From positions 6,904,501 through 6,968,500 of the forward strand of contig NZ_JAPEQG010000001.1 in the NCBI RefSeq assembly GCF_026339735.1: a stretch of DNA of 64,000 nucleotides, written 5' to 3'. The position numbers and the translations under genes were made by a program. Positions 41,550 to 49,682 of this stretch are shown here, piece by piece; position 1 is the first letter of the stretch; each line of letters opens with the position of its first letter. Origin of the DNA: Streptomyces sp. NBC_01669. GTDB lineage: Bacteria; Actinomycetota; Actinomycetes; Streptomycetales; Streptomycetaceae. Under the pieces are notes generated by a model. It had not been told where the DNA came from and searched no databases. It worked only from the letters and a program-made list of their open reading frames with translations.

Positions 41550-42526
41550 TTCCCGCTCCGTCCCGCGGCCGGACGCCGCCCCGAGGGCGACCACCGTCCC
41601 GCGATCAGCCGGCCCGCCGCGCACACGCCGAGGGCCAGCACCCCCACCCGGCGCGACAGCCGCACCGCGCGCTCGATGTCCCCGGTCTCCACCGCACGGC
41701 CGGTCGCGCCGTTCAGTACCGGCCGGTGCTCGACACGTCCGCCGTACGCGAGGGTCCCGCCGAGCCGTACGCCGAGCGCCCCCGCGAACGAGGCCTCCAC
41801 CGGACCGGCGTTGGGGCTCGGATGCCTGCCCGCGTCCGCCCGCCAGGCCCGCAACGCTCGACGTGGCTGCCCCCCGGCAACCCCGGCGAGCACGGCGGTG
41901 AGCCGGGCGCCGGGCCAGCCCACGACGTCGTCCAGGCGGGCCGAGGCCCAGCCGTAGCGCAGATGGCGGGGCGACTTGTGCCCGACCATCGCGTCGAGGG
42001 TGTTGACGGCGCGGAAGGCGACGAGTCCGGGCACGCCACCCAGCGCGCCCCACACCAGCGCGCCGACCACCGCGTCCGAGGTGTTCTCGGCCACGGACTC
42101 CACCACGGCGCGCGCGATCTGCGGCCCGTCGAGGGAGTGCGGGTCGCGCCCGCACAGATGGGGGAGCCGCTCCCGGGCCAGCTCGATGTCACCGGCGGCG
42201 AGCGCGCCGCCGATGGCGCGCGCCTCGCGACCCAGCGAGGTGCCGCCGACGACGGACCAGGTGGCGGCCGCGGTCAGGGCGACGGAGGCGGCGGGATGAC
42301 GGCGTACAACACGGGCGGCCAGCGCGGCTCCACCCGCAGCGCCTCCGGCGCAGACCAGGGTGTGCAGGGCGCCCCACCCGCGGTGGTCGCGCCACAGACG
42401 CCGTTCGACGCCCGCCGCGGCCCGCCCGAAGGCGGCGACCGGATGCCCCCGGCGGGGATCACCGAGCAGCAGATCGCCGATCAGGCCGGCGGCGGCGCCG
42501 TACGCGAAGATGCGGTCGGCTCGCAC
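41546..42526 (-). CDS. cobD: Adenosylcobinamide-phosphate synthase (CobD/CbiB)
   Basis: 326 aa from GTG at 42526. It is an integral membrane protein: IFAYGAAAGLIGDLLLGDPR with the conserved GDP motif, RAVVESVAENTSDAVVGALV with the family SVAENTxD signature, FRAVNTLDAMVGHKSPRHLR, and GGRVEHRPVLNGATGR. It joins aminopropanol phosphate to adenosylcobyric acid. No ribosome site stands before the GTG; instead a 29-codon reading frame in the same frame ends with TGA one codon upstream, so translation may depend on coupling to it. It is the first enzyme gene downstream of the B12 riboswitch. Confidence 0.92.
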   Translation of the reverse strand: MRADRIFAYGAAAGLIGDLLLGDPRRGHPVAAFGRAAAGVERRLWRDHRGWGALHTLVCAGGAAGGAALAARVVRRHPAASVALTAAATWSVVGGTSLGREARAIGGALAAGDIELARERLPHLCGRDPHSLDGPQIARAVVESVAENTSDAVVGALVWGALGGVPGLVAFRAVNTLDAMVGHKSPRHLRYGWASARLDDVVGWPGARLTAVLAGVAGGQPRRALRAWRADAGRHPSPNAGPVEASFAGALGVRLGGTLAYGGRVEHRPVLNGATGRAVETGDIERAVRLSRRVGVLALGVCAAGRLIAGRWSPSGRRPAAGRSGK

Positions 42527-42529
42527 GGC

Positions 42530-42619
42530 TCAGCCGGCCGCACTGCCTCGAAGGACCTTCGTACAGCCGACTCCTGGTGGGAGCGGCACAGAAACGGCGG
42601 ACGCACGGCAGCCGGGCAT
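42530..42619 (-). CDS. 29-codon leader reading frame between riboswitch and cobD
   Basis: ATG at 42619 is preceded by GTGAGGAC at proper distance and runs to TGA at 42532-42530; a single GCC codon separates it from the cobD GTG, and both are in the same frame. The peptide starts MPGCRASAVSVPLPP and holds two Cys and no charged cluster. I know no homologue. It could be a translated leader whose termination feeds ribosomes to cobD, so that the riboswitch acts through this start. It could also be fortuitous. Confidence 0.5.
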   Translation of the reverse strand: MPGCRASAVSVPLPPGVGCTKVLRGSAAG

Positions 42620-42659
42620 GGCGATATGTCCTCACTCAGGGTCCGCGCCCTGGTTCGAC

Positions 42660-42835
42660 GTGACCGGCGGCGAGAGTCTCCTGGCTCCCGGATCCGCAGT
42701 TCCCCCGGCCTTCCAGCCCGCATGCGCGAGCCGTGACTTCCGGTGTGGGGGACTGCTCCCCGGTGACAGTGGCGGGACCGCGCCGGATTCGCACCGGCTT
42801 CCTCTGCTGTCGCCGTAAATGGCTCCGGCAGTCCA
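42660..42835 (-). ncRNA. Cobalamin riboswitch
   Basis: On the minus strand the aptamer core is GAGGAAGCCGGTGCGAATCC, then GGTCCCGCCACTGTCACC (the B12-box region), and, about 90 bases later, GGGAGCCAGGAGACTCTCGCC, all in the order and spacing of cobalamin aptamers. It lies 134 bases upstream of cobD and about 40 bases upstream of the leader ATG. Binding of adenosylcobalamin should shut off the cobD-cobQ part of the cluster, probably by hiding the leader ribosome site. Confidence 0.93.
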
Positions 42836-42899
42836 CCACGCTCCGCGAACGCCCGTCAACCTGGCGTTGACCTGCGGCGGTGCAGTGTGCGCAGACGCA

Positions 42900-42938
42900 C
42901 ATCGGGCCGGACACACGCGAGGTGTGTCCGGCCCGATG
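42900..42938 (-). terminator. Strong hairpin terminator after the small membrane protein gene
   Basis: A perfect 17-bp stem, CATCGGGCCGGACACAC with its exact complement, and a five-base loop. It lies 20 bp after the stop at 42958 and just before the cobalamin riboswitch, so it separates the phosphate unit from the cob unit. No U-tract follows, which is common in Streptomyces. Confidence 0.85.
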
Positions 42939-42957
42939 GGGGAGCGCGGGAAGGGGC

Positions 42958-43191
42958 TCAGGCGACGATCAGATAGATCCCGTACGCGACCGCGGCCGCG
43001 CAGAGCCCGAAGCAGAGGTACGCACCCGCACGGGCGAGCATCAGGGAGCCTCCGGTGGAGCCGCCCTGCGCGGCCGGTTCGGGCTGCTTGGAGAGGCCGA
43101 CGATGCCCAGGGTGAAGAGGCCCACCAGCGCGACGGTGACGACGAGCGAGACGCCGAAAACGGAGCCGAGAGCTGCCCAGTCGATGTTCAT
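42958..43191 (-). CDS. Small two-span membrane protein
   Basis: 77 aa from ATG at 43191, 12 bp after the Pit transporter stop. Two membrane spans are evident: FGVSLVVTVALVGLFTLGIV and the C-terminal AGAYLCFGLCAAAVAYGIYL, with a Gly/Ser/Gln loop between. It is co-transcribed with the phosphate carrier and in my memory the pair is conserved in Streptomyces. It may help the carrier fold or regulate it; no direct evidence of function. Confidence 0.75.
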   Translation of the reverse strand: MNIDWAALGSVFGVSLVVTVALVGLFTLGIVGLSKQPEPAAQGGSTGGSLMLARAGAYLCFGLCAAAVAYGIYLIVA

Positions 43192-43203
43192 GGTGATCTG
43201 TCC

Positions 43204-44511
<1,308 letters not shown>

Positions 44512-44558
44512 TTACCCAGGCAATCGTTCGACGTCATTGGCACGTGGAACGTAGGCAA

Positions 44559-44580
44559 CCTGGGTGAACGGAAGATGAAC
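44559..44580 (-). promoter_or_regulatory. PHO box (PhoP site) upstream of pit
   Basis: On the minus strand two adjacent 11-base direct repeats, GTTCATCTTCC and GTTCACCCAGG, match the Streptomyces PhoP repeat unit (GTTCA followed by four to six less conserved bases). Spacing and orientation toward the Pit gene fit activation. Confidence 0.8.
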
Positions 44581-44794
44581 TGGGCGGGGCCCTGTGGTGA
44601 CTCCAAACGGAGTTGAGCCGTTCTCTTTGTCGGACCACCGACAGTCGATGCGGGGCGCAGCGCCTGCCGTGGCCGGATTTCGCCTCTCCCGCCCCGCGTC
44701 GCGCCCCGTGATCCGGGGTCGGGAAACCTCCGAAAAGAGATGTGGGTCACCCGCGGGCCTGCTGCCGCGACGGCCCCGCTGACAGGATTCCCCC

Positions 44795-45508
44795 ATGAGC
44801 GATCATCACGAGGGCGCACGCGACGGGCGTAACGGTCATAACGGGCATGACGCGAACGGTGCGCGCGACGCGATCGAGCAGGCCTGGAACGGTGTCGTCG
44901 CCACCGCCCGCAGGACCGCGGCGGAGGGCCTGGTCGTCGGTACCTCGGGCAATGTGTCGGCGCGGGTCGGCGACCTCGTCCTGGTCACGCCGAGCGGTGT
45001 GCCGTACGACCGGCTCGGCCCCGGCGACACCGTGGCCGTCGACCTCCACGGCAACCAGGTGCTCGGCGTCCTTGCCCCGACCAGCGAACTCCCGCTCCAC
45101 CTGGCGGTCTACCGCCACACCGACGCCGCCGCCGTCGTGCACACTCACGCCGTGCACGCCACGGCCGTCTCCACCCTCGTCCCCGAGGTCCCGCTGGTGC
45201 ACTACGCCGCTGCCATGCTCGGCGGCCCCGTCCGTACTGCGGCCTATGCGCGCTACGGAACGCAGGAGCTGGCCGAGCACATGCTGGCCGCCCTGCGCGA
45301 CCGCACGGGCTGTCTGCTCCGCAACCACGGAACGGTCACCTACGGATCCACCCTCGACCAGGCCTACGACCGCACCGCTCAGCTGGAATGGATGTGCAGG
45401 CTCTGGCTCACCGCGAGCTCGGTACCCGGCCACACCCCGTCCCTGCTCTCCCTCGCTCAGCTGCGCGACGTGCAGGACGCCCTGAAGGGGTACGGACAAC
45501 CCGGCTGA
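44795..45508 (+). CDS. Class II aldolase/adducin-family protein (fuculose-phosphate aldolase type)
   Basis: 237 aa from ATG at 44795; the first 22 residues are an Asp/His/Gly/Asn-rich tail not seen in the family. The zinc site is HTHAVHAT plus RNHGTVTYG, and the acid Glu lies in TSELPLHLAVYRH. VVGTSGNVSARVGDLVLVTP is the phosphate-binding start. The enzyme cleaves a sugar phosphate to dihydroxyacetone phosphate and an aldehyde; in actinobacteria such genes may serve 5-deoxyribose or methylthioribulose disposal. It is followed 80 bp later by a membrane-anchored hydrolase. The 283-bp gap before it (44512-44794) also holds the pit promoter. Confidence 0.84.
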   Translation: MSDHHEGARDGRNGHNGHDANGARDAIEQAWNGVVATARRTAAEGLVVGTSGNVSARVGDLVLVTPSGVPYDRLGPGDTVAVDLHGNQVLGVLAPTSELPLHLAVYRHTDAAAVVHTHAVHATAVSTLVPEVPLVHYAAAMLGGPVRTAAYARYGTQELAEHMLAALRDRTGCLLRNHGTVTYGSTLDQAYDRTAQLEWMCRLWLTASSVPGHTPSLLSLAQLRDVQDALKGYGQPG

Positions 45509-45588
45509 CCGGGAGCGGGCGGCCCGGCGAGCCGCCGGACGGCCCCCGTCCACTGGCCGGGCACGGCACACCCTCCGACACTGAAGGA

Positions 45589-46716
45589 GTGCGCCCGGCT
45601 ACAGCGACGGCAGCAGCCGTCACCACCATCCTCGGCGTCGGCGCGGCAGCGGTCGTGGCCGGCCGGTACGCCAGCGACGTTGCCCTGAGGGCGCCGTCCG
45701 GACGTCCGCTCCCCGCCGACCGGAAACTCACCGTGCACGCCACGGCGGCCGGACAGGTCACACTGACCCGCTCCTTCGCCGCGCTCCGGCCCGGTACGTA
45801 CGGACTGGTGGGCGACGGCGTCCAGGCCGTCGTCGGCCCGGTCATCGAGCAGGCACCGCACGCCGCCGACGCCGTCGTACGCAGACTGGAACGCGTCGAC
45901 GACGGCAGCCTGGAACCCGGCGCCCAGGTCCGGATCACCCCCGCGCTGTACAGCGGCGACCCCGGCACGGCACTCGGCCTCGACCACAGGGACGTCGAGA
46001 TCCCCGGTGAGCTCGGCATCCTGCCCGCCTGGTTCGTGCCCGGCCCCCGGGACACCTGGGTCATCACCGTGCACGGCCTCGGCACCACCCGCGAACACCC
46101 CATGAACATCATGGAGTTCCTGCACCGGCTGCGGCTGCCGGTCCTCGGTCTGGCCTACCGCGGCGACCCCGGAGCCCCGCGCTCCCCGGACGGACTCGCC
46201 CACCTCGGCGAGTCCGAATGGCGCGACCTGGACGCGGCCGTCCGCTTCGCCTTGCGGTACGGCGCCGAGAAGGTCGTCCTGCACGGCTGGTCCACCGGCG
46301 CCACCATGGCGCTGCACGCGGCCGTCAACTCCGCGCTCCGCGAGCGGATCTGCGGCCTCGTCCTGGACTCCCCGGTGCTCGACTGGGCCACCACCCTGCG
46401 CGCCCTCGCCACCGCCCGCGGCGTCCCGGCCCCGCTGCTGCCGCTCGCCCTGCGCGCCGCCCAGGGCCAGACCGGTCTGCGCGGCTCCCGGCTCCTCGAC
46501 ACCTCCCTCCCGCAGGCCCTGCACGTCCCGACGCTGATCTTCCACGGCCCCGACGACACCCTGGCCCCCTGGCAGCCGAGCCGGGAGCTCGCCGAGCGCC
46601 GTCCCGACCTGGTCGCCCTGCATCCCGTACCGCAGGCTCCGCATGCGGCGATGTGGAATGCCGATCCGGCCCGTTACGAAGAGGCGCTGCGGCGCTTTTT
46701 GACGCCGCTGATGTGA
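45589..46716 (+). CDS. Membrane-anchored alpha/beta hydrolase
   Basis: 375 aa from GTG at 45589; GAAGGA lies directly against the GTG, which is too close for a normal ribosome site, so the start is tentative. A signal-anchor (TAAAVTTILGVGAAAVVAGR) comes first. The hydrolase core begins about residue 160: WVITVHGLGTTREHPMNIME with the oxyanion region, VLHGWSTGATMALHAAV with the nucleophile Ser (GWSTG), HGPDDTLAPWQPSRELA with the acid Asp, and PVPQAPHAAMW with the His. The active site would be outside the membrane. Substrate unknown. Confidence 0.76.
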   Translation: MRPATATAAAVTTILGVGAAAVVAGRYASDVALRAPSGRPLPADRKLTVHATAAGQVTLTRSFAALRPGTYGLVGDGVQAVVGPVIEQAPHAADAVVRRLERVDDGSLEPGAQVRITPALYSGDPGTALGLDHRDVEIPGELGILPAWFVPGPRDTWVITVHGLGTTREHPMNIMEFLHRLRLPVLGLAYRGDPGAPRSPDGLAHLGESEWRDLDAAVRFALRYGAEKVVLHGWSTGATMALHAAVNSALRERICGLVLDSPVLDWATTLRALATARGVPAPLLPLALRAAQGQTGLRGSRLLDTSLPQALHVPTLIFHGPDDTLAPWQPSRELAERRPDLVALHPVPQAPHAAMWNADPARYEEALRRFLTPLM

Positions 46717-46826
46717 GCTGATGCGAGGGATCGGACGGTTGGTACCGGCCGGGCCCGCAGCCCCCTTCCGCCGCGAATCCGGGTTCCGTTTGGGCTTTCG
46801 GGCCGTCAGAGGCAAGACTGCTCCCC

Positions 46827-48203
46827 GTGACGTCCCGTACCCCGCGCGACTCCAGGCTGCGACTTGTCCGCCCGCGACCCCTTGCCACCGCCCGCAAGGC
46901 CGTGACCACCCGGCGCACCAGGCCGGCCCCGCGCCCGCCCGAGGGCACCCCGCCCCGTGCGGAACTGGCCCGCCAGGCCAGGGCCGCGCTCGCCGACGCC
47001 GTACGGATCGCCCGCTGGGCCGCCGACGGCGCGAGCCCCGGCACGGCCCCGCTCGCCGCCCACGCTCTCGAACGGGCTGCGACCGCAATGGAATTGTCCC
47101 CGGCACAGGTCCGCTCCGGCTGGGACCGGGCCCGCCTGGCCGGCCTCGTCGAACTCCATGGCGAGACCGCACGCCCCGGCTGGCGGCTGCGCGCCTGGGA
47201 CCGTGACGACTCCGCCGTGCTCCGTGGCTGGGTGGCGCTCTTCGACGCCTGGTCGCTCGTCCACCCGGCGCCCGAGGGCATCGATTCCACCGCGGTCGCC
47301 GAGGCCGTCGAGGCCGTACCCCAGGTGCTCTCCCTCCTGCAGCTCTCGGCGGGCCCGGTCACCGTGCCCGCCCTCCTCGATCTCCTCGGCCAGCGCGTCG
47401 CCGAACTCCACGAGGAGCGCTGCGAGGTGCCGTACGGACCGGAGGCACCGGCCGAACCCGCTCCCACCGCGCACCCCGCCGCCCTGGTCGCGCTGCTCCT
47501 CGACTGGGCGCTGGAGGGACTGGCCGCCGTCGGCGCACTCACGCTCGGCGTCGGCCATGCCACCCTCACCCCGCTCGGCAACTGGGCGGTCTGGGTCAAG
47601 CTGGAACAGATCTGCGTCGCCGCCCAGAGCCCGGCCGGGAACATCGAGCAGTCCGCCGCCGACATGCTGCTCGGCTGCGCCCGGCTCACCCCCGGACCGG
47701 CTCGCGCCGAATACCGCGCCTGGCTGGCCGCCCGCCCCGTCGGCAGCGCCGTCGCCGAACTGCTCGCCGTCGCCCGCGGCGAGGACGCACTGCTGCGCGG
47801 ACTCGCCTTCGAGGCGCTCCGGGTCGTCGGCGCCCCCGCCGAGCCAGTGGTGCGCTCCGTCGTCACCGACCCCTCACTGCGCCCGTACGCGCTGCTCTGG
47901 CTGGCCGAGTACGACGGAACCGACCCCGAGGACGCCCAGGAGGTCCTCAGCCGCGAGGAAGCCACCTGGCTCTGGGTCGACACCGCGGCGGCCGTCGCCG
48001 ACCACGGCGAGACGGCACTGCTGATCCGTCATCTCGACTCCGCCGTCCAGGGCACGGTGCCGGCGCTGCTGGACGAGGTCCGGGCCGTCGGCCACCCGCG
48101 CACCGTCCAGGTGCTGGTGGCGCTGGCCGCCGCCCATCCGGACCCCGCGCTGGCCAAGGCCGTCCGCCGGGCCGCCTTCCAGGTGCACACCGGCGGCGCG
48201 TAG
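46827..48203 (+). CDS. Conserved hypothetical protein
   Basis: 458 aa from GTG at 46827. After a basic, Arg-rich first 45 residues (RLRLVRPRPLATARKAVTTR) the protein is all-helical, with Ala/Leu repeats such as ALADAVRIARWAADG, LLDWALEGLAAVGALTLGVG and, toward the end, HEAT-like segments (VPALLDEVRAVGHPRTVQVL). There is no signal peptide, enzyme motif or Cys cluster. An internal SGWDRARLAGLVELHG segment resembles a winged-helix. I do not recognise the family; homologues seem widespread in Streptomyces. It could bind nucleic acid through its basic N-terminus, but this is conjecture. Confidence 0.65.
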   Translation: MTSRTPRDSRLRLVRPRPLATARKAVTTRRTRPAPRPPEGTPPRAELARQARAALADAVRIARWAADGASPGTAPLAAHALERAATAMELSPAQVRSGWDRARLAGLVELHGETARPGWRLRAWDRDDSAVLRGWVALFDAWSLVHPAPEGIDSTAVAEAVEAVPQVLSLLQLSAGPVTVPALLDLLGQRVAELHEERCEVPYGPEAPAEPAPTAHPAALVALLLDWALEGLAAVGALTLGVGHATLTPLGNWAVWVKLEQICVAAQSPAGNIEQSAADMLLGCARLTPGPARAEYRAWLAARPVGSAVAELLAVARGEDALLRGLAFEALRVVGAPAEPVVRSVVTDPSLRPYALLWLAEYDGTDPEDAQEVLSREEATWLWVDTAAAVADHGETALLIRHLDSAVQGTVPALLDEVRAVGHPRTVQVLVALAAAHPDPALAKAVRRAAFQVHTGGA

Positions 48204-48237
48204 GAATCAAGAGGAGCGCCCGGGGACGCGCACGCGG

Positions 48238-48651
48238 TCAGTCCGCGGACCCCGGGGCGTACGTCCCGAAGCTCCACACGTTGCCCTCCGCGTCACGCGC
48301 CATGTAGTCGCGCGACCCGTAGTCCTGATCCGTGGGCGGCATCAGGATCTCCACCCCGTACTCCACGGCCCGCGCATGGTGCGCATCGACCTCGTCCACC
48401 ACGACGTACACCCCGCTCGGTCCCGCATCCGCCATCGCCTTGGCGAAGGTCCCCCCGCGCCCCTTGGAGCCCAGCATCACCCTGCCGTTGCCGCAGGACA
48501 GCTCCGCGTGCAGCACCGTGCCGTTCGCGCCCTCGTACACCGCTTCCTCGGTGAACCCCAGCCCCTCCGTCAGCGTCCTGATCGCGGCCTTCGCGTCGTT
48601 GTACAGAATCGTCGGATAGATCGTCGGAACCCCGGCCGGTGCGCCCGCCAT
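48238..48651 (-). CDS. VOC-family (glyoxalase/bleomycin-resistance fold) protein
   Basis: 137 aa from ATG at 48651, chosen over the GTG nine bases earlier because GAGG stands eight bases before the ATG. The fold is a PhnB-like VOC protein: TIYPTILYNDAKAAIRTLTE, GTVLHAELSCGNGRVMLGSK, VYVVVDEVDAHHARAVEYGV and SRDYMARDAEGNVWSFGTY. It probably binds a metal or a hydrophobic ligand. It converges on the hypothetical gene with 34 bp between the stops. Function cannot be told from context. Confidence 0.8.
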   Translation of the reverse strand: MAGAPAGVPTIYPTILYNDAKAAIRTLTEGLGFTEEAVYEGANGTVLHAELSCGNGRVMLGSKGRGGTFAKAMADAGPSGVYVVVDEVDAHHARAVEYGVEILMPPTDQDYGSRDYMARDAEGNVWSFGTYAPGSAD

Positions 48652-48723
48652 GGCGCTCACCTCTTTCCACTGTCCATTGTGATCCGCGTCTCAGTCTTCC
48701 GTCGGCCACCGGCGGTGGCCGGC

Positions 48724-49392
48724 TCACCGGAAGGTGTTGCAGTCGGCCATGTCGCCGCTGCGGAAGCCGGTGGTGAACCACTGCTGCCGCTGCGCCGCCG
48801 AGCCGTGCGTCCAGGACTCCGGTGTGACCCAGCCCTGGAACTTCTCCTGGATCCGGTCGTCGCCCACCGCGGCGGCCGCGTCGAGCCCGTCCCGGATGTC
48901 CGCCTGCGTCAGCGAGGTGATCAGCGGCCGCCCGGTCGACTCGTCCGGCGTGGTCGTCGCGTGGTGCGCCCAGACCCCGGCATAGCAGTCCGCCTGCAGC
49001 TCCACCTTCACGGCGTTGCTGACGATCCGGTCGGTGAACAGAACCGTCCTCGCGTCGCCGTACCGAGCGCCCCGGCGGGCGAACTCCTGGCGCCAGAAGT
49101 CCTGCACGCTGTTGACCACGGCGACGGTGCGGCAGTCGTCCCTGGCGTTCGCGTCCTGACCGGTCCGGCAGCTCTGCTCGACCTGCGCCGCCGACGACGC
49201 GGTCGCCGTCGTACCCGAGTCGCCCGACGAAAGGCCCAGCTGGTCCGGGCCGACACCGAAGAGCAGCCCCAGGATCAGGGCGATGAGTCCGGCGATACCG
49301 CCGCCCACCGTCGCCTTTCCTCCGAGGATCCGGCTGCCCCGTACGTCACTGACCTCGGACGTGTCCAGATCGGCGTCGTCGTCGAACTGCAT
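48724..49392 (-). CDS. YpfJ-type neutral zinc metallopeptidase family protein lacking its HExxH segment
   Basis: 222 aa from ATG at 49392, against about 290-300 for the family. The N-terminus is usual: short acidic start, SRILGGKATVGGGIAGLIAL membrane span, then NSVQDFWRQEFARRGARYGD and ARTVLFTD. The sequence then jumps directly to KVELQADCYAGVWAHHATTT and the normal C-terminus (FQGWVTPESWTHGSAAQRQQ). In intact members about 70-75 residues containing HEYGHHVQ lie between these two blocks. The deletion keeps the reading frame. Without HExxH the protein cannot be a zinc peptidase; it may be decaying or kept for another role. The gap size is from memory of the family. Confidence 0.75.
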   Translation of the reverse strand: MQFDDDADLDTSEVSDVRGSRILGGKATVGGGIAGLIALILGLLFGVGPDQLGLSSGDSGTTATASSAAQVEQSCRTGQDANARDDCRTVAVVNSVQDFWRQEFARRGARYGDARTVLFTDRIVSNAVKVELQADCYAGVWAHHATTTPDESTGRPLITSLTQADIRDGLDAAAAVGDDRIQEKFQGWVTPESWTHGSAAQRQQWFTTGFRSGDMADCNTFR

Positions 49393-49591
49393 GGGGCCAC
49401 CACTTCTCCGGTCCGGCCGCGGCTGCCTCACCGCACTGCGCCGAGTATCGGATAGTTCACACCGCTATGCCTGTTCTGGTGGCCGGATGGAGGCAGGGGG
49501 GCGGCGCCGGAGGGCATCCTGGGCGAGTGATCGGCAAATGCCGTAGGAGCATGCGGAAAAGCAGTTGCACACCGCCAGTAGAATGGCCCGT

Positions 49592-49618
49592 ATGGCAATT
49601 CTCCTTGTGCATGAGTAG
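49592..49618 (+). CDS. Possible 8-codon leader peptide (MAILLVHE) before the ABC-F gene
   Basis: ATG at 49592 runs to TAG at 49616-49618. TAGAAT, a good -10 hexamer, lies at 49578-49583, so transcription could begin at or near the ATG itself and the leader would be leaderless. The ABC-F start is 65 bases downstream. Short leader peptides before ABC-F ATPases are known to control them by ribosome stalling. No clear -35 is seen. Confidence 0.4.
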   Translation: MAILLVHE

Positions 49619-49682
49619 CGGCGTCGAGTCGAGACTCTGAAGTCGTCCCGTCCGCCGTCCATCACCGCCCTGGAGTTTTTCC

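Noticed and set aside
44594..44782. 62-codon frame between the pit and aldolase genes
   Set aside because: No ribosome site, Arg/Pro-rich end and position in a promoter region; more likely untranslated leader sequence.
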